A stretch of 64,000 bases of DNA, taken from contig NC_081409.1 of the NCBI RefSeq assembly GCF_030272615.1, positions 203,795,949 to 203,859,948 of the forward strand, in the 5' to 3' direction. Position 1 is the first letter of the stretch; each line of letters opens with the position of its first letter. The notes under the pieces are model-generated. The model saw only the letters and a program-made list of their open reading frames with translations, ran no database searches and had not been told where the DNA came from. A program made the translations under genes and the position numbers. This stretch comes from Cryptomeria japonica (taxonomy: Eukaryota > Streptophyta > Pinopsida > Cupressales > Cupressaceae). Shown here one piece after another: positions 11,407-22,450 of this stretch.

Positions 11407-13068
11407 ATGGCACTATTTGATCCAAAAAAAGTAAAAAGAAAGAGTCTATCCAATGGTGAAAACCTCTCTGAGGCGCCAGAGGATGAAAGGTTTGACATTC
11501 TCCCTGCTAGTACACAACGGGAACGATCAATGATTCTCATCAAGGAAACAAAAGAATACAATGTGGGGACTCCTGAAACTCCTCACCACATACATCTGGC
11601 ATCTCTTCTAACTCCAGAGGAATAGCCTAAGTTTGTAGAGTTCTTCCAGAAGCGTCAGATCAACTTTGCATGGTCATATGCAGACATGCCTAGGCTTGAT
11701 CCTGATTTAGTCATGCATCACCTCACCATAGTAGAAGGAACCAAGCTTGTCAAGCAGAAGCTTCGCAAGATGCATCCTCAGATTGTAGTACTAGTCAAAG
11801 CAGAACTCAAGAAACTCCTAGATGTTGGTTTCATTAGACCAATTGATTATGCAGATTGGATATCCAATATTGTGCTTGTCGGCAAACCAAATGGGGGCAT
11901 CTGTATTTGTACTGACTTTAGAGATCTGAATAAGGCATGTCCTAGGGATGACTTCCCCCTACCAAACATCGACATCATAGTGGACCTAACCGTAGGACAT
12001 GCCATGCTTTCACTCATGGATGGCTTTTCAGCATACAATCAGATAAAGATCACACTAGAGGATCAACATAAGACAACCTTCACATGTCCATGGGGCACAT
12101 ACTACTGGAATGTAATGCGTTTCAGTCTCAAGAATGCAGGAGCGACCTATCAACGAACAATGACCACCATATTTCATGATATGATGCATACTATAATGGA
12201 AGATTATGTTGATGACTTATTGGCAAAATCACTCACAAAAGAAGGTCATCTGGAAATATTAGAGAAAATCTTTGATAGACTAGAACAATATCATGTTCGA
12301 CTCAACCCAAAGAAATGTGTCTTTGGAGTAACCTCAGGGAAACTTCTAGGATACATTATCTCAAGCAAAGGTATTGAGGTCGATCCAGCAAAGGTCAAAG
12401 CAATCATGGACATGCCACCACCAAAGAATACCAGTTAGCTAAGGACACTACAAGGGCGACTTCAATCTATCTGAAGATTCATTGCACAACTGGTGGATAA
12501 GTGTCATCCTTTTACACACCTGTTACACAAGAACATACGCTTTCAGTTGGATGCCAGATGCCAGCAAGCATTCCAGATGCTTAAAGACTATCTCACGAAT
12601 ACACCATTGTTGATCCCACTAGATCCGAGCAGACCTCTATTACTCTATATATCCGCAACAAGTACCGCATTGGGTGTATTACTGGCACAACATAATGCAG
12701 AAGGGAAAGAGTGTGTTTTTTACTACATCTCTCGCACACTGGTTGGCTATGAACTCAATTACACCCCTATTGAGAGAGCTTGCCTAGCAATAATCTTGGC
12801 AGCCACTAAACTGAGGCACTATCTGTTAACACACAAGGTACAACTCATTGCAAAGATTGATCCACTCAAATACTTACTCAGTAAAGCAGCATTGACAGGC
12901 CGCTTGGCCAAATGGGTGATGATTCTAAGTGAATTTGACATCGAGTATGTGGACCGTAAAGCTATTAAAGGACAAGTCATTGCAGATCAGTTGGCCGATG
13001 CACCACTCATAGGTGATCATCCTCTCATTTCCAATTTTCCAGATGAAGAGATATTCATGATCACATAA
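11407..13068 (+). pseudogene. Reverse transcriptase and RNase H of element B
   Basis: The RT copies element RNA into cDNA and the RNase H degrades the RNA strand. Recognisable RT blocks occur in order: a lead-in at 11560-11700 (NVGTPETPHH, FAWSYADMP), ADWISNIVLV and CTDFRDLNKACPR at 11850-11950, LMDGFSAYNQIKI near 12014, and the catalytic YVDD at 12205-12216, followed by LGYIISSKGIEVDP. Stops at 12436-12438 and near 12472 separate RT from RNase H (FQLDARCQQAFQMLKDYL; YTPIERACLAII; ADQLADAP). In the first RNase H, the position normally holding the first catalytic Asp is replaced (LLLYISATSTALG), as is usual in Tat elements that rely on a second RNase H. It shares its frame with the aRNH and the N-terminal part of integrase. 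Confidence 0.93.
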
Positions 13069-13470
13069 GCACAACCATGGAAACTATACTTTGATGGTTC
13101 ATACACTAGACATGGCTCGGGGGCAGGCATTCTGTTTATCACACCTCAAGGTGACAGCATCCTGAAGTCCTATAGGCTCGCATTTCCATGCACAAACAAC
13201 ATAGCAGAATATGAGGCCTTGATCACAAGACTCAGGTTAGCCATACAATGAAAGTTACAAGAACTACAAGTGTATGGCGACTCCCAACTAGTCATTCGAC
13301 AAGCAACAGATGAATATCAGACCAAGGATGATAAAATCATGCCATACAAGCAAATGGTGGACAGTCTAAAGGCATTATTTACTACTATAACCTTTGAGAA
13401 AATACCCAAAGATCAAAATCGAGCTGTTGACGCTATGGCTACTATCGCATCTCTTCTAGATCTTCCATAG
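13069..13470 (+). pseudogene. Archaeal-type second RNase H (aRNH) of element B
   Basis: A second RNase H lies between the first one and integrase, the hallmark of the Tat lineage. WKLYFDGSYTRHGSGAG carries the first Asp, NNIAEYEAL the Glu and VYGDSQLVI the next Asp, so the acidic catalytic set is retained. Stops at 13066-13068, in the middle (near 13249) and at 13468-13470 show decay. The domain gives the strongest evidence for classifying elements A and B. Confidence 0.87.
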
Positions 13471-14828
13471 AATTCAACACGCTACAAGTTCTTGGTTGAA
13501 CAACTTTGGATTCCCGCTTATGATATCCCTGAATCCGAGATGATATGTCACCTTGTCGGTTCCAAATCCCCATGGTACAATGAGTTTTACACCTATCTCC
13601 ATGATCACACCCTTCCTCCTAACCAATCGAATAACCAATGTAAAACCTTCATTTGCCAAACCGCTCGATATACCATTATTGTTGAAACCTTATACCAACG
13701 CAGTCTTGATAGTACTCTCCTTTGATGTCTGGAACAAGATGAGATAACAAAGGCCTTGGAAGAGGTACATGAAGGAATTTGTGGGACTCACTCAAGTGGC
13801 CCGTCACTAGCCAAGAAGATCATACGAGCTGGATACTATTGGCCATCTATGGAAAAGGACTCCTACTACTTTGTCAAAAAGTGCAAGAAATGCCAAGTTC
13901 ATAGAGACCTGATACATGCACCAGCACAGGAACTGCAACCAATCACAACACCATGTCCTTTTTGTCAATGGGGACTTGACCTTGTGGGTAAAATCCATCC
14001 ATCTTCATCCAACGACCACAAATTCATCATTACCGCCACCGAATACTTCACAAAGTGGATCAAAGTTGTTCCACTTACCCAAGTCACCGTCAAGCAAATT
14101 GCCTCATTTATCCTCAATTACATCATCTATCGGTATGGTGTACCCATGTCCATCATCACAGATAATAGCCTTCCTTTCAAGAATCAAGATGTCTATGAAC
14201 TCTGTGAGAAGTTTCGCATCCAACACCGGTTTTCCACCCCTATTACCCACAAGGCAATGGTTAGGTTGAAGCATCAAATAAAAACATATTGAGAATCCTC
14301 AAGAAGACAGTCAATGATGTCGGCTATGATTGGCATGTTCAATTGAATCCAGCACTATGGGCATATCGAATTAGCATTCGAACCCCTACAGGCGCAACTC
14401 CCTACTCATTGGTCTATGGTGCCAAAGTTATCTTACCTATTGAGGTTGAGATACCATCACTATGGGTTTCCTTGCATAATATGATAGATGATGAAGCATA
14501 CAGAGTATCACGTCTTCAGGACTTAGAACTACTTGATGATAAACGACAACCTGCATACAACCACCTCAAAGCCTATCAGCAGCGCATGAGCAGAAGCTAC
14601 AATCACCGAGTTAGACCTCGCACATTTGAGGTAGGTGATCTTGTTCTTTGAGAGAATCCTCATAACCAACCCAACCGAGAACATCAGGGAAAGTTTGAAT
14701 CAAATTGGCTAGGTCCATATGTTATCACTGTTGTATTTGGGTCCGGGGCATACCAGTTGGCTACTTCAGAAGGAGAACCGCTAGCAGATCCGATCAACAA
14801 CATGCACCTCAAATGGTTTTATACATGA
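13471..14828 (+). pseudogene. Integrase of element B
   Basis: The N-terminal zinc-binding HHCC segment (EGICGTHSSG ... CKKCQVH) lies near 13775-13910. The catalytic core follows with GLDLVGKI, TDNSLPFKNQD and GxVEAS. The C-terminus has RPRTFEVGDLVL, FESNWLGPYV and GSGAYQLAT. Breaks are a stop near 13723-13725, a one-base deletion close to 14240 that changes the frame, a TAG in place of Gln near 14252 and a TGA at 14649-14651. The second acidic motif reads TDNS rather than TDNG. The frame ends at 14826-14828, aligned with the end of the element A copy. Confidence 0.92.
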
Positions 14829-17512
14829 GCTGCACAAGGCATCAAGCTCCCCTACATACCGGCAAAAAAAAAGAAACAACACCAAAAACATTCAGATAAA
14901 TGTCCTGAAGAAAGTATCAAAAACATAAAAAAAAGTAGAAAAATCATACATCCAAACAGTGAACAACCACTCTGGTGGCACCTTGGGTAAGTACGATGGT
15001 GAAAACCTGGCAAACAGGCACCACTCGTAAAGGCTATGGCTCCATTGTCTTTCAGACTTGTTGCGATCACATTCATTTCATCCACTCATCCACCCGTCCA
15101 AACCATGGCTTGTTATTTATTTGCAATCAAGAAAGTACTTCATGTGTCTTATATCCCGTTTTTCCATAGTCATGTCCTAAAACTAGGGGCAATGCCCTTA
15201 ACCTATTTTGATGGAAGTGGATTCTACATTATCTTATGTTTCATTGGGGTTCTTCATTCAAAACTATCTCGCAAAAATATCAAAAATATTCGAAAATGTC
15301 TCACCAAAAACCAAAACATTCAAAACAATCAAAAATATCAAAAACACTAGAAAAATATCTCACAAAATCCAAAAAAAACATCAAAAAACATCAAAAATCA
15401 ATCAAAAACATGGCAACACCCTGTACATACGTTTTCAAAGCAGATACCAAACAAACATTATGACATACTCCACAAAATGACCACTTATCAATCAAACCAA
15501 ACAATCAACATCAACACTCAAAACTGTCTTCAACAAGGATGCATCCTTCCTTACCAAAACAAAGACAAGATGACATTTTCTTTGACAAGAAAATTTTGTT
15601 TAATCTATCAAATACTTGGTTGATTTGTGGGTTATTTATTCATATCAGGTTCCTACAGCATTGTTTGTGTATCTTCTGCGAATTATTCCAATGAAGTTAT
15701 GGGGCATGTACTAATGGTGTCTACATGGGAAGTTCACTAAGCTACGTGATCATAGGCAAAATACAGTCCTAGATCACTCAAGCTTTCCGACTACAACATA
15801 TACCTCGACCATATGAATATGAACCATTATCGAGGATCCATATTCTTTATTCTTTATTCTTTATTCTTTATTCTTTATATATGCTATTGATTGCAAGTAC
15901 AATGCTCCATCCTTGGTTCCTACTGCCTCATCCAAACTCGATAATGGTTTATCTCTTACTAGGGTATGAACTTGTCTCACGATATGATCAGCCTAAGATC
16001 AAGGAGGATGATCCAAGTCATGCATGAAAGGAGATAATCCTTGTCTGTTCCACAAGCAATACTCTGGTCAACTTGACCCATTATATCAAGTTGTTTGTAT
16101 TAACTTGCTATATCAAATCCATGTAAGAAATACTCTGGTCATCTTGAATCATTATGTCAAGTTGCTTGTATTTTCTTACAACATTTTAAAGCTCAATGAT
16201 GAAAATAGAGCACTATGGATCATCATTTCATCTCATATGTTTATATATTGCATTCTGTTGCATATCACCCATCCATTTACTCATTCATATATGTGATTTT
16301 GTATGCAAATATGAACAAAGTTAATATGAGCAGTTATGTGAAAAATAGGCTGGTCTTGGATACAATCATGACCAAGTACTCTGATACATCATCAGTGCAT
16401 CATGCAAATTCTAAACAACCTTGCATTCATCTATCATGATCATATCCTCATCATTACATTTAGTTGCATTTGCATTAAGTACATTTCATATCATTTTGTT
16501 GTTTAAAATGCATATAGTTCATTATCATTTATTAAACATTAGTCTTCTTATTTCATTTCATCATTTCATAATCATGATGTTTAGATTCATTCATATGATC
16601 GAACTGTCCTTGATTGAATTAGTCATTTACTATGCATTCATTTAGGGTCAGTTACCAATCATCATTCATCATCCTTTATTATCCTTTATAATTTATCATT
16701 GTATACATTCATTTATCTATCCATTAGTTAAAAAGTGCATTCATTCATCCACTTTAGTGTCTTATTATACTCATTTTAGGATTCATTTAAATTGCATTCA
16801 TTATCCCTTTTTAATTGCATTAAGGTGCAGTTATTAACCATAAGTTGCATTATCATCACATTATCATTTTACTTCATCATATTTGGGCATTTAGAATCAT
16901 AAAACCATTTGTCTCAAACATTGGTTCATACATTATAACATATGCATTCATTTAGAAATCATCATTTAAACATTTGTACTTTACATTTGTTTATCCATGT
17001 TACATTCATTTTTCAACCATATAGATGCATATCCATAAAAGAATCATTCATTCCAAGCATTGCATTAACATCATTGCATATCATTATCTCATCCTTGTAT
17101 TAATATAAAGTACAAGATACTATCTATATCATTATATCATTATGCATACATCATCATCATGTCTTTACATACATAAAGCAATACATCAAACAAATCATAC
17201 ACATATAAACCTGCATTCATATGTTAGTATCCAACATCATAAATCATCATAAAGCATGCATATAAACAACATATAGGAATCATCTCATAAATGCATACAT
17301 ATACACGTATCCATCTAAGCATAAACTCATAAATCATCATCTTGCATAGCATCCATACATATCAACCTACATATCATAACCAAAAATGGGATCTCCTCAT
17401 ATATATATCATCTCATGTATCAGAGTACAATGAAGTCCAAAAAATTGGCTACCAAGAGCCATCCAAGACACAGTCCAAAATGACAAAATCAAAATACATA
17501 CAAAATGCTCTC
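14829..17512 (+). other. 3' untranslated region of element B
   Basis: The first 650 bp are A-rich with many CAAAAAC words (15270-15420). A heptanucleotide repeat lies at 15842-15879. From about 16160 to 17350 the sequence is a degenerate CATT/CATCAT-rich stretch with many TTCATTTA words. The short open frames here look like by-products of this composition and I do not call genes. Confidence 0.6.
15842..15879 (+). repeat. Heptamer microsatellite (ATTCTTT)n
   Basis: About five perfect tandem copies of ATTCTTT lie in the 3' UTR of element B. Confidence 0.9.
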
Positions 17513-18049
17513 TCAGATGCCACTCTGACCAGATGTTGCACCACCATCACCACCTGCTCCCCCGCTAGTCCCTGCATCATCTGATCTATCTCTCCGTGGA
17601 GGACCCATCAAAACCCCACTAGCTCTTGCATCACCTGACCTATCTCTCCGTACAGGACCCATCACACCCCCAGTGCTCTGTATCCTCTGGGACCGCTCTG
17701 ATCTGGCCTGCCACATCCATGAATAGCTCAGTGCTCGCTGAGTAGCTGGTACCACTTGCTCATATAAACCCCGCTAATACTCTATCTCAGCCTGTGCTCA
17801 CCGAATCTCCCTCATCACCTCCCCAGTAGGACCCTGTGCTCCTACTCCAACCTGAACTCTCTCCTGCAGCTCTGCTAATCTCTCCACCGCATCATCCCTC
17901 TCATGTAGCACTACAGTCAGCTCTGACTCCCATGCAAATAGTTGCACATCTCTCACTGCAACCTCTGCCTCCAGATCCTCCACCCATGTCTCGGCTGCTA
18001 TCAATCAAGTCTGCAAATGAGCTAGCATATGATCTTGAAGATCTCCACC
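17513..18049 (-). pseudogene. Antisense coiled-coil reading frame in element B 3' UTR
   Basis: On the strand opposite to gag-pol, one phase stays coding-like from about 18049 down to 17513, interrupted by three stops (near 18005, 17798 and 17780). The product has a heptad-like charged segment (ETWVEDLEAEVAVRD, LHERDDAVERLAELQERV), then a Ser/Gly/Arg-rich tail with two copies of MGPxRRDRS. Local GC content is clearly higher than its surroundings. Tat-lineage elements are known to carry extra ORFs, often antisense, between integrase and the 3' LTR. In the related right-edge element the antisense ORF encodes a plant mobile domain, so this may be the C-terminal part of a similar protein whose N-terminus was deleted with the front of the 3' LTR. 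That link is inference. Confidence 0.5.
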
Positions 18050-18050
18050 T

Positions 18051-18733
18051 CCAAGTTGACTCCCAGGTCATGTCAAGCATTTAATGCTTATTCCCTCTCC
18101 TCTCAACCTATCTCATATTGACACTTGTCATCCTGGGATTGGGTTGAAAGCCATCACATGGATTGAATATCATTCAATCCTGACCCTTGTTGAGATTACT
18201 CAATCTCAACCATCCATTGCTCCATTTTTCCTATAAATAGAGCCCATTTCTTCATAATCCAGATCCAGAAAACTTGTATGCATTTAATCTACAGGGAATT
18301 TTAGAGAGCATTTAGCATAAATCAACTAATATATATTGTTATTTTGGCCTAAAATAAATCATTTTGGCATTATAGCATCTAATATTAGCTTGTTCACATT
18401 TGCATAATATTTTAGAGTAATCATCTACAATCTTGAACCTCCATAAGCATCCATAGTGCAAAAAGATGCTGAGAGCTACACTAATTTGGAACTTGGAGAG
18501 GAGAGGAACAAGGGAGAAGGAGCTAAGAGCATGTTAGGAGGTATTTGGAGATGCCTCGTTATATTTACTTTCCTAGTTAAATATTCTTTCATGTTTTTGG
18601 TGTCTCTTTTGATATGCCTGCTTAGGTTAATCTTTGGTTGAATAACACTAACTTTAACACTTGTTTCTTGTTGTTTGTGTGTGTTATACCACCATAGGTT
18701 TTAATCTAATATTGTCAGTTTTGCAGAGCATCA
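18051..18733 (+). repeat. 3' LTR of element B, 5'-truncated
   Basis: It corresponds to the 5' LTR from about 4107 to 4821 and ends in the same GAGCATCA. The first roughly 745 bp of the LTR and the polypurine tract are missing, apparently removed by a deletion whose left breakpoint is in the antisense ORF. A TATA box lies at 18230-18242. A difference of roughly 28 bp near 18250 accounts for most of the length difference. Confidence 0.85.
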
Positions 18734-18903
18734 AGCTTCATATCAACAAAATCACATCAGCGCTTCATATCGAAATCAACTTTTCATATCCATAGAATCA
18801 TATCAACAACTTTGCCGAAAACATCATATCGAAAAAAAATTCAAAAAATTTTGGTGACAAATTGAGCATTTTCTTTAAATCAACACGTGGTCACACATCG
18901 ACT
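18734..18903 (+). other. 3' UTR of element A, continued
   Basis: CATATC-rich repeats (AGCTTCATATCAAC, CTTCATATCGAAATCAAC) resume immediately after element B and continue the block that ends at 3360. Confidence 0.75.
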
Positions 18904-18918
18904 CAAAGAGGGGCAAAA
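18904..18918 (+). other. Polypurine tract of element A
   Basis: AAAGAGGGGCAAAA lies immediately before the LTR start TGTAGACACC at 18919, where plus-strand priming occurs. Nearly the same tract precedes the reverse-strand LTR at 61375-61387. Confidence 0.8.
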
Positions 18919-20478
18919 TGTAGACACCTAAAAGTTGCACAATGAATTAACTGAGTTTTATTCATTTAATTATCCCTAATTCTTCCAATTAATTAAATTT
19001 TAGATTTAATTAATATCTCCATTCTTCTAATTTTGATCATTAATCAAATTAAAGATTTGATTAATATTTCCCTTCTTCTATCTAAGCCATTTTAATTAAA
19101 TTCACTTTTAATTAAATACCCCCCCTAGCCATTTTAATTAAATTTATATTTAATTAAAAATATCAATTCCCATTTTAATTAAATCTACATTTAATTAAAA
19201 TCCCCTTTGCATTTACATAAATCAAAATTTATTTGAAAATTACCCCCACTTGTAAAATCCTACAAAAGCAAGTTGCATCCCCTATTTTGGCTAAATTAAA
19301 TCATTTTAATTTACCAAAATTACCTATTTTCCATCACCCACTTGCAAAATCCTACATCTCCCACTTGCATTCTCCTAAATTCATGACTAAACCTCTTCTA
19401 GAGCCTTCTAGATTCTTCTAACCATCCTAATTAGCCTAATCCACCCCTTAATCATTTGCACATTCATTAAGAGAAATCACTTCTCAAAAATCCCTCAAAG
19501 TCTTCAAAATGCATTAAAGGCTTGGTGTCTCCAACAAGTTAACCCTCAAAGTCTCCTAAACCATTAATGGTTAATTCAACCTCCCCTCATGGTTACAAAC
19601 TTTCTCTCTAACTTACCCCTCATCTAACCCAAAGGTCTTATCAATCACTCATGGCTTTGACCCTAGTTATCCTATTAACCCTTGCACAAGAGTTTACCCT
19701 TTGGGTAAAGGCTTTATCCATTGGTTATCCACTAACCCAACCGTAACCTTACCTCCTTAGGTAACCACCATGTCTCCTTGGGCATTTAATGCCTCTTACA
19801 TCTCATCTCAAGCCCTCTCGAGGTGACATTTATCAACTTGGGATTGGATTGAATCCCTCACATGGATTGATAACTTTCAATCCTAGCGCTTGTTGAGATT
19901 ACTCAATCTCAACCATCCATTCCTCTATTTTCCCTATAATAGAGCCCTTTCCTTCTTCAAAATGATCCAAGTCTTCATGCATCTAATCTATAGTCTCATT
20001 TCATCAAGCATTTTAGCCTCTCTTTGATAATAGTAATTAGATTATTTAGTAGCATCATAGCTTAGATTTATCATATTTTGCATATTATGTTAGTAATATC
20101 ATGTTAGCTTCACTTCCATGGTAGCTTAAAATCATCTTAGTATTATTTTCATGTTAGTTTAGCTTCATATCAATATCTTGTGCCATATCATTATCTAGTT
20201 TCATATCTAAATCATTCATTAGGATCATAGTTGCATCCATTTTGATCCTAAAATCCTCTAAATCTTATTCTCTAGGTTGTCATCCAAGAGATCAAGTGCT
20301 CTTCCAAGTGAGGGCCACCTTGAATCTTGAGGATCTTTAGAGATAGAGGAGCATGGAATGATTTTAAAGAGTTTAGATTCATTAACTTGTTTTCTTGATT
20401 TCTAACCTCTAATGCAATGTTCCATGTGTATGTTTGAGTTGTTTCCCTTGCTATGCAGGCTGATCCACATTTCCGACA
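18919..20478 (+). repeat. 3' LTR of element A
   Basis: It starts TGTAGACACC directly after the polypurine tract and is about 1560 bp long. It has AATTAAAT-rich DNA near the start, the CCACTTGCA and TTTGGGTAAAG words shared with element B's LTR, and a TATA-like CCCTATAATAGAGCC at 19933-19947. I place the end at CCGACA by analogy with the solo LTR at 26736-27940, whose CGACA end is confirmed by a target duplication. The 5' LTR of element A is outside the window. Confidence 0.75.
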
Positions 20479-20548
20479 TACAGTAACATGCACCAAGGAA
20501 ACCTCTTTTGGAATAATTGTCAACATCCCCTTCAGATTCTAAACATGG

Positions 20549-20801
20549 ACTAACCGCCTCTCAGAGATCCATTTATATCTGGTGCTTGTATCGAGCATTA
20601 ACAAGTCAATCTTTTGGTGCAATGGAAAATGTGTTCCAACAAATGATATTGATTAGAGACAAGTTGCACATTCAAATCCCCCTGGGTGACACTGGGGGGG
20701 ATTGTTCGACTAACTACCTCCCATGGATCTGTTTATCTCTAGTGTTTGTATTGAGCATTAACAAGTTGATCTTTTAGTGCAACAAAAAATGTGTTCCAAC
20801 A
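20549..20801 (+). repeat. 93-bp direct repeat with tRNA-like promoter boxes (possible SINE)
   Basis: Two copies of a 93-bp segment (20549-20641 and 20709-20801) are exactly 160 bp apart and both end in GTGTTCCAACA. Between the copies, TGGTGCAATGG (20615-20625) resembles a pol III A box and ATTCAAATCCC (20670-20680) resembles a B box. The spacing is longer than in a typical tRNA-derived SINE, so the assignment is tentative. Confidence 0.4.
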
Positions 20802-20809
20802 TCCTCTAC

Positions 20810-21740
20810 CCTTTCCTCTTCCAAAATTTCCTCTTTGTCATGAATAATCTTCTCTATTTTTAGAATAACTTCCCTTTCCTCTAGTTTCTCGAGTGTAAGA
20901 AATTGTTTTAGAGGTGCTAGCCTCTTCTTATTTCATGAAATAACCTCTCCCACTACTAGGTTGTCCTCTACCATATAAATTTCTTCCCTACCCTCTTGAA
21001 TTATTTTATTGATTCATATTCAAGATGTCTTCTACCTCCAAGGAACACTAGTAAGCTTATTCTATAATTTGTAATCTAGCCAAATTTATTTGATCTTTTA
21101 TGGACAAACACAAACCATTACATACTTTGACACTTTCTCATAAATCTTCTACATGTCTTGCTCTTATACTCAATCAAAAAAAATATTTTGAATAATCATT
21201 TAAACTAGATTTTGTTTGTTTCGAATTCTACAATTTTCAAAATAGAGTGATGTGATAATCTACTAGTGATAATTTAACTTTCATTCCCATGACTTGATCT
21301 TTTTCTTTCCCCTTATTTATTAATCTGTCTATAAGTGATCTCACCATAGGGATGCATGTCCTTGTAGATTTGTACAAGAATATTTCACCTTTATGTCATC
21401 TTCAATTCTTTCAAAATCAAAACATTTACTCATTTCAAATATCCAATCTATAAGCTCTTTGGGATTCAAACCTCCATTATAACTAGGAGGATCAATCATT
21501 GGTCTACTATTGATTCTAAATTTTACCTTAAAAAATATTTCATTTATTTGGCCCACCCCACCTTCATTTGCTTCATTTCCTCCCAACAGTTCCTCTTCAT
21601 CATCCTTGCTAACATCCTCAACACATGCCCCTCTTCTTTGTGTTGCTTCTATTGCTTTTAACCTCACTGTTATTTTTCTCAATATTTTTACAATCAATCT
21701 ATCACCACCTCATGACACTCTCCTCTTCAAACATGCCTCT
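20810..21740 (-). pseudogene. Ty3/gypsy gag remnant
   Basis: On the reverse strand, 21697-21341 is open for 118 codons and carries a Retrotrans_gag N-terminal region: PPSYNGGLNPKELIDW, then FDFERIEDDIKVKY and LQGHASLW. The homologous signal continues downstream with stops and frameshifts (QVDRRR-like, then DYHITLF, SIRARHVEDL and a Gly/Arg-rich tail to about 20810). Gag packages element RNA. The pattern resembles chromovirus-type Gag rather than the Tat gag of elements A and B, so this is a third Ty3 family. No pol could be followed. Confidence 0.75.
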
Positions 21741-22450
21741 TATGTGTCATGTATTTTCAAGTCTTCTACAATTGTAGGTTTCCTCTCTCTTCTCTTCCTA
21801 CAACACATTTCACTAGGACTTCTTCTCCTAACACAATCACAAAAATTGGTTCTCACTACTACCTAACTTTGATATTTCTTAGTGCATATGAGACAAGGTC
21901 CCTTTCCAAGAAGCTCAATCATGTAACCACTATAATAGTACCTTTCTACTTACAAGAAAAAATAAAGAATTTCATTCATCTTACTGGAAATAGAAACTAA
22001 CTAAATTGCATATGAATTTTTTCATATTTTACTTCATGAATACTATCAACAATATTTTGCACTGACTGGAAAGATAACAGGAAAGTAAACTAATATATTT
22101 AACACTTTCATCATTCAATTTATACTTGAAAACATAACTTAACAAAGATAAGATAGGGTTTGGGTTTATAATGGTGAAAAATTTAGGGTTTCCACTATTA
22201 GATTTATGAAAATCGCTAATTTTCACTTGGGGACCATTACATTATGGAAATATAGGAATTAGATATATCTAAACCTAAGAGGTCTGAATGTTGATCTAAT
22301 TCCAGGGGTGTTGAATGTACCTCTTATTTCCCTTGAGCTGAATTGAATTGTTTAATTTGTTGAAATTAGGGTAAATGTGCTGGAAATTGATGTAAAAATG
22401 CATAAATAGTAAGCTATAGTCATTGAATCAAGCCACAAACCTGAATCTGA
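21741..22450. other. Intergenic DNA, nothing recognised
   Basis: AT-rich sequence without a convincing coding frame. The plus-strand open frames at 21510-22000 mostly lie opposite the gag remnant and look like shadows. Confidence 0.5.

Larger units (their letters stand above)
3361..18733 (+). mobile_element. Ty3/gypsy Tat-lineage LTR retrotransposon, element B, nested in element A
   Basis: This is a 15.4-kb element with the order 5' LTR, PBS-like site, leader, gag, protease, G-patch-like motif, linker, RT, RNase H, archaeal-type RNase H, integrase, 3' UTR, antisense ORF and truncated 3' LTR. Its left terminus is TGTAGTCACA and its right terminus GAGCATCA. The flanking pentamers are ATCTT (3356-3360) and AGCTT (18734-18738), 4 of 5 identical, and the flanks on both sides are the same CATATC repeat. 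The shared part of the two LTRs differs by roughly 3% by eye. All reading frames are broken, so it is non-autonomous now. The RT-RNH-aRNH-INT order is diagnostic of the Tat lineage (established knowledge). Confidence 0.88.

Noticed and set aside
21510-21866. 118-codon plus-strand frame
   Set aside because: Antisense shadow of the reverse-strand gag remnant.
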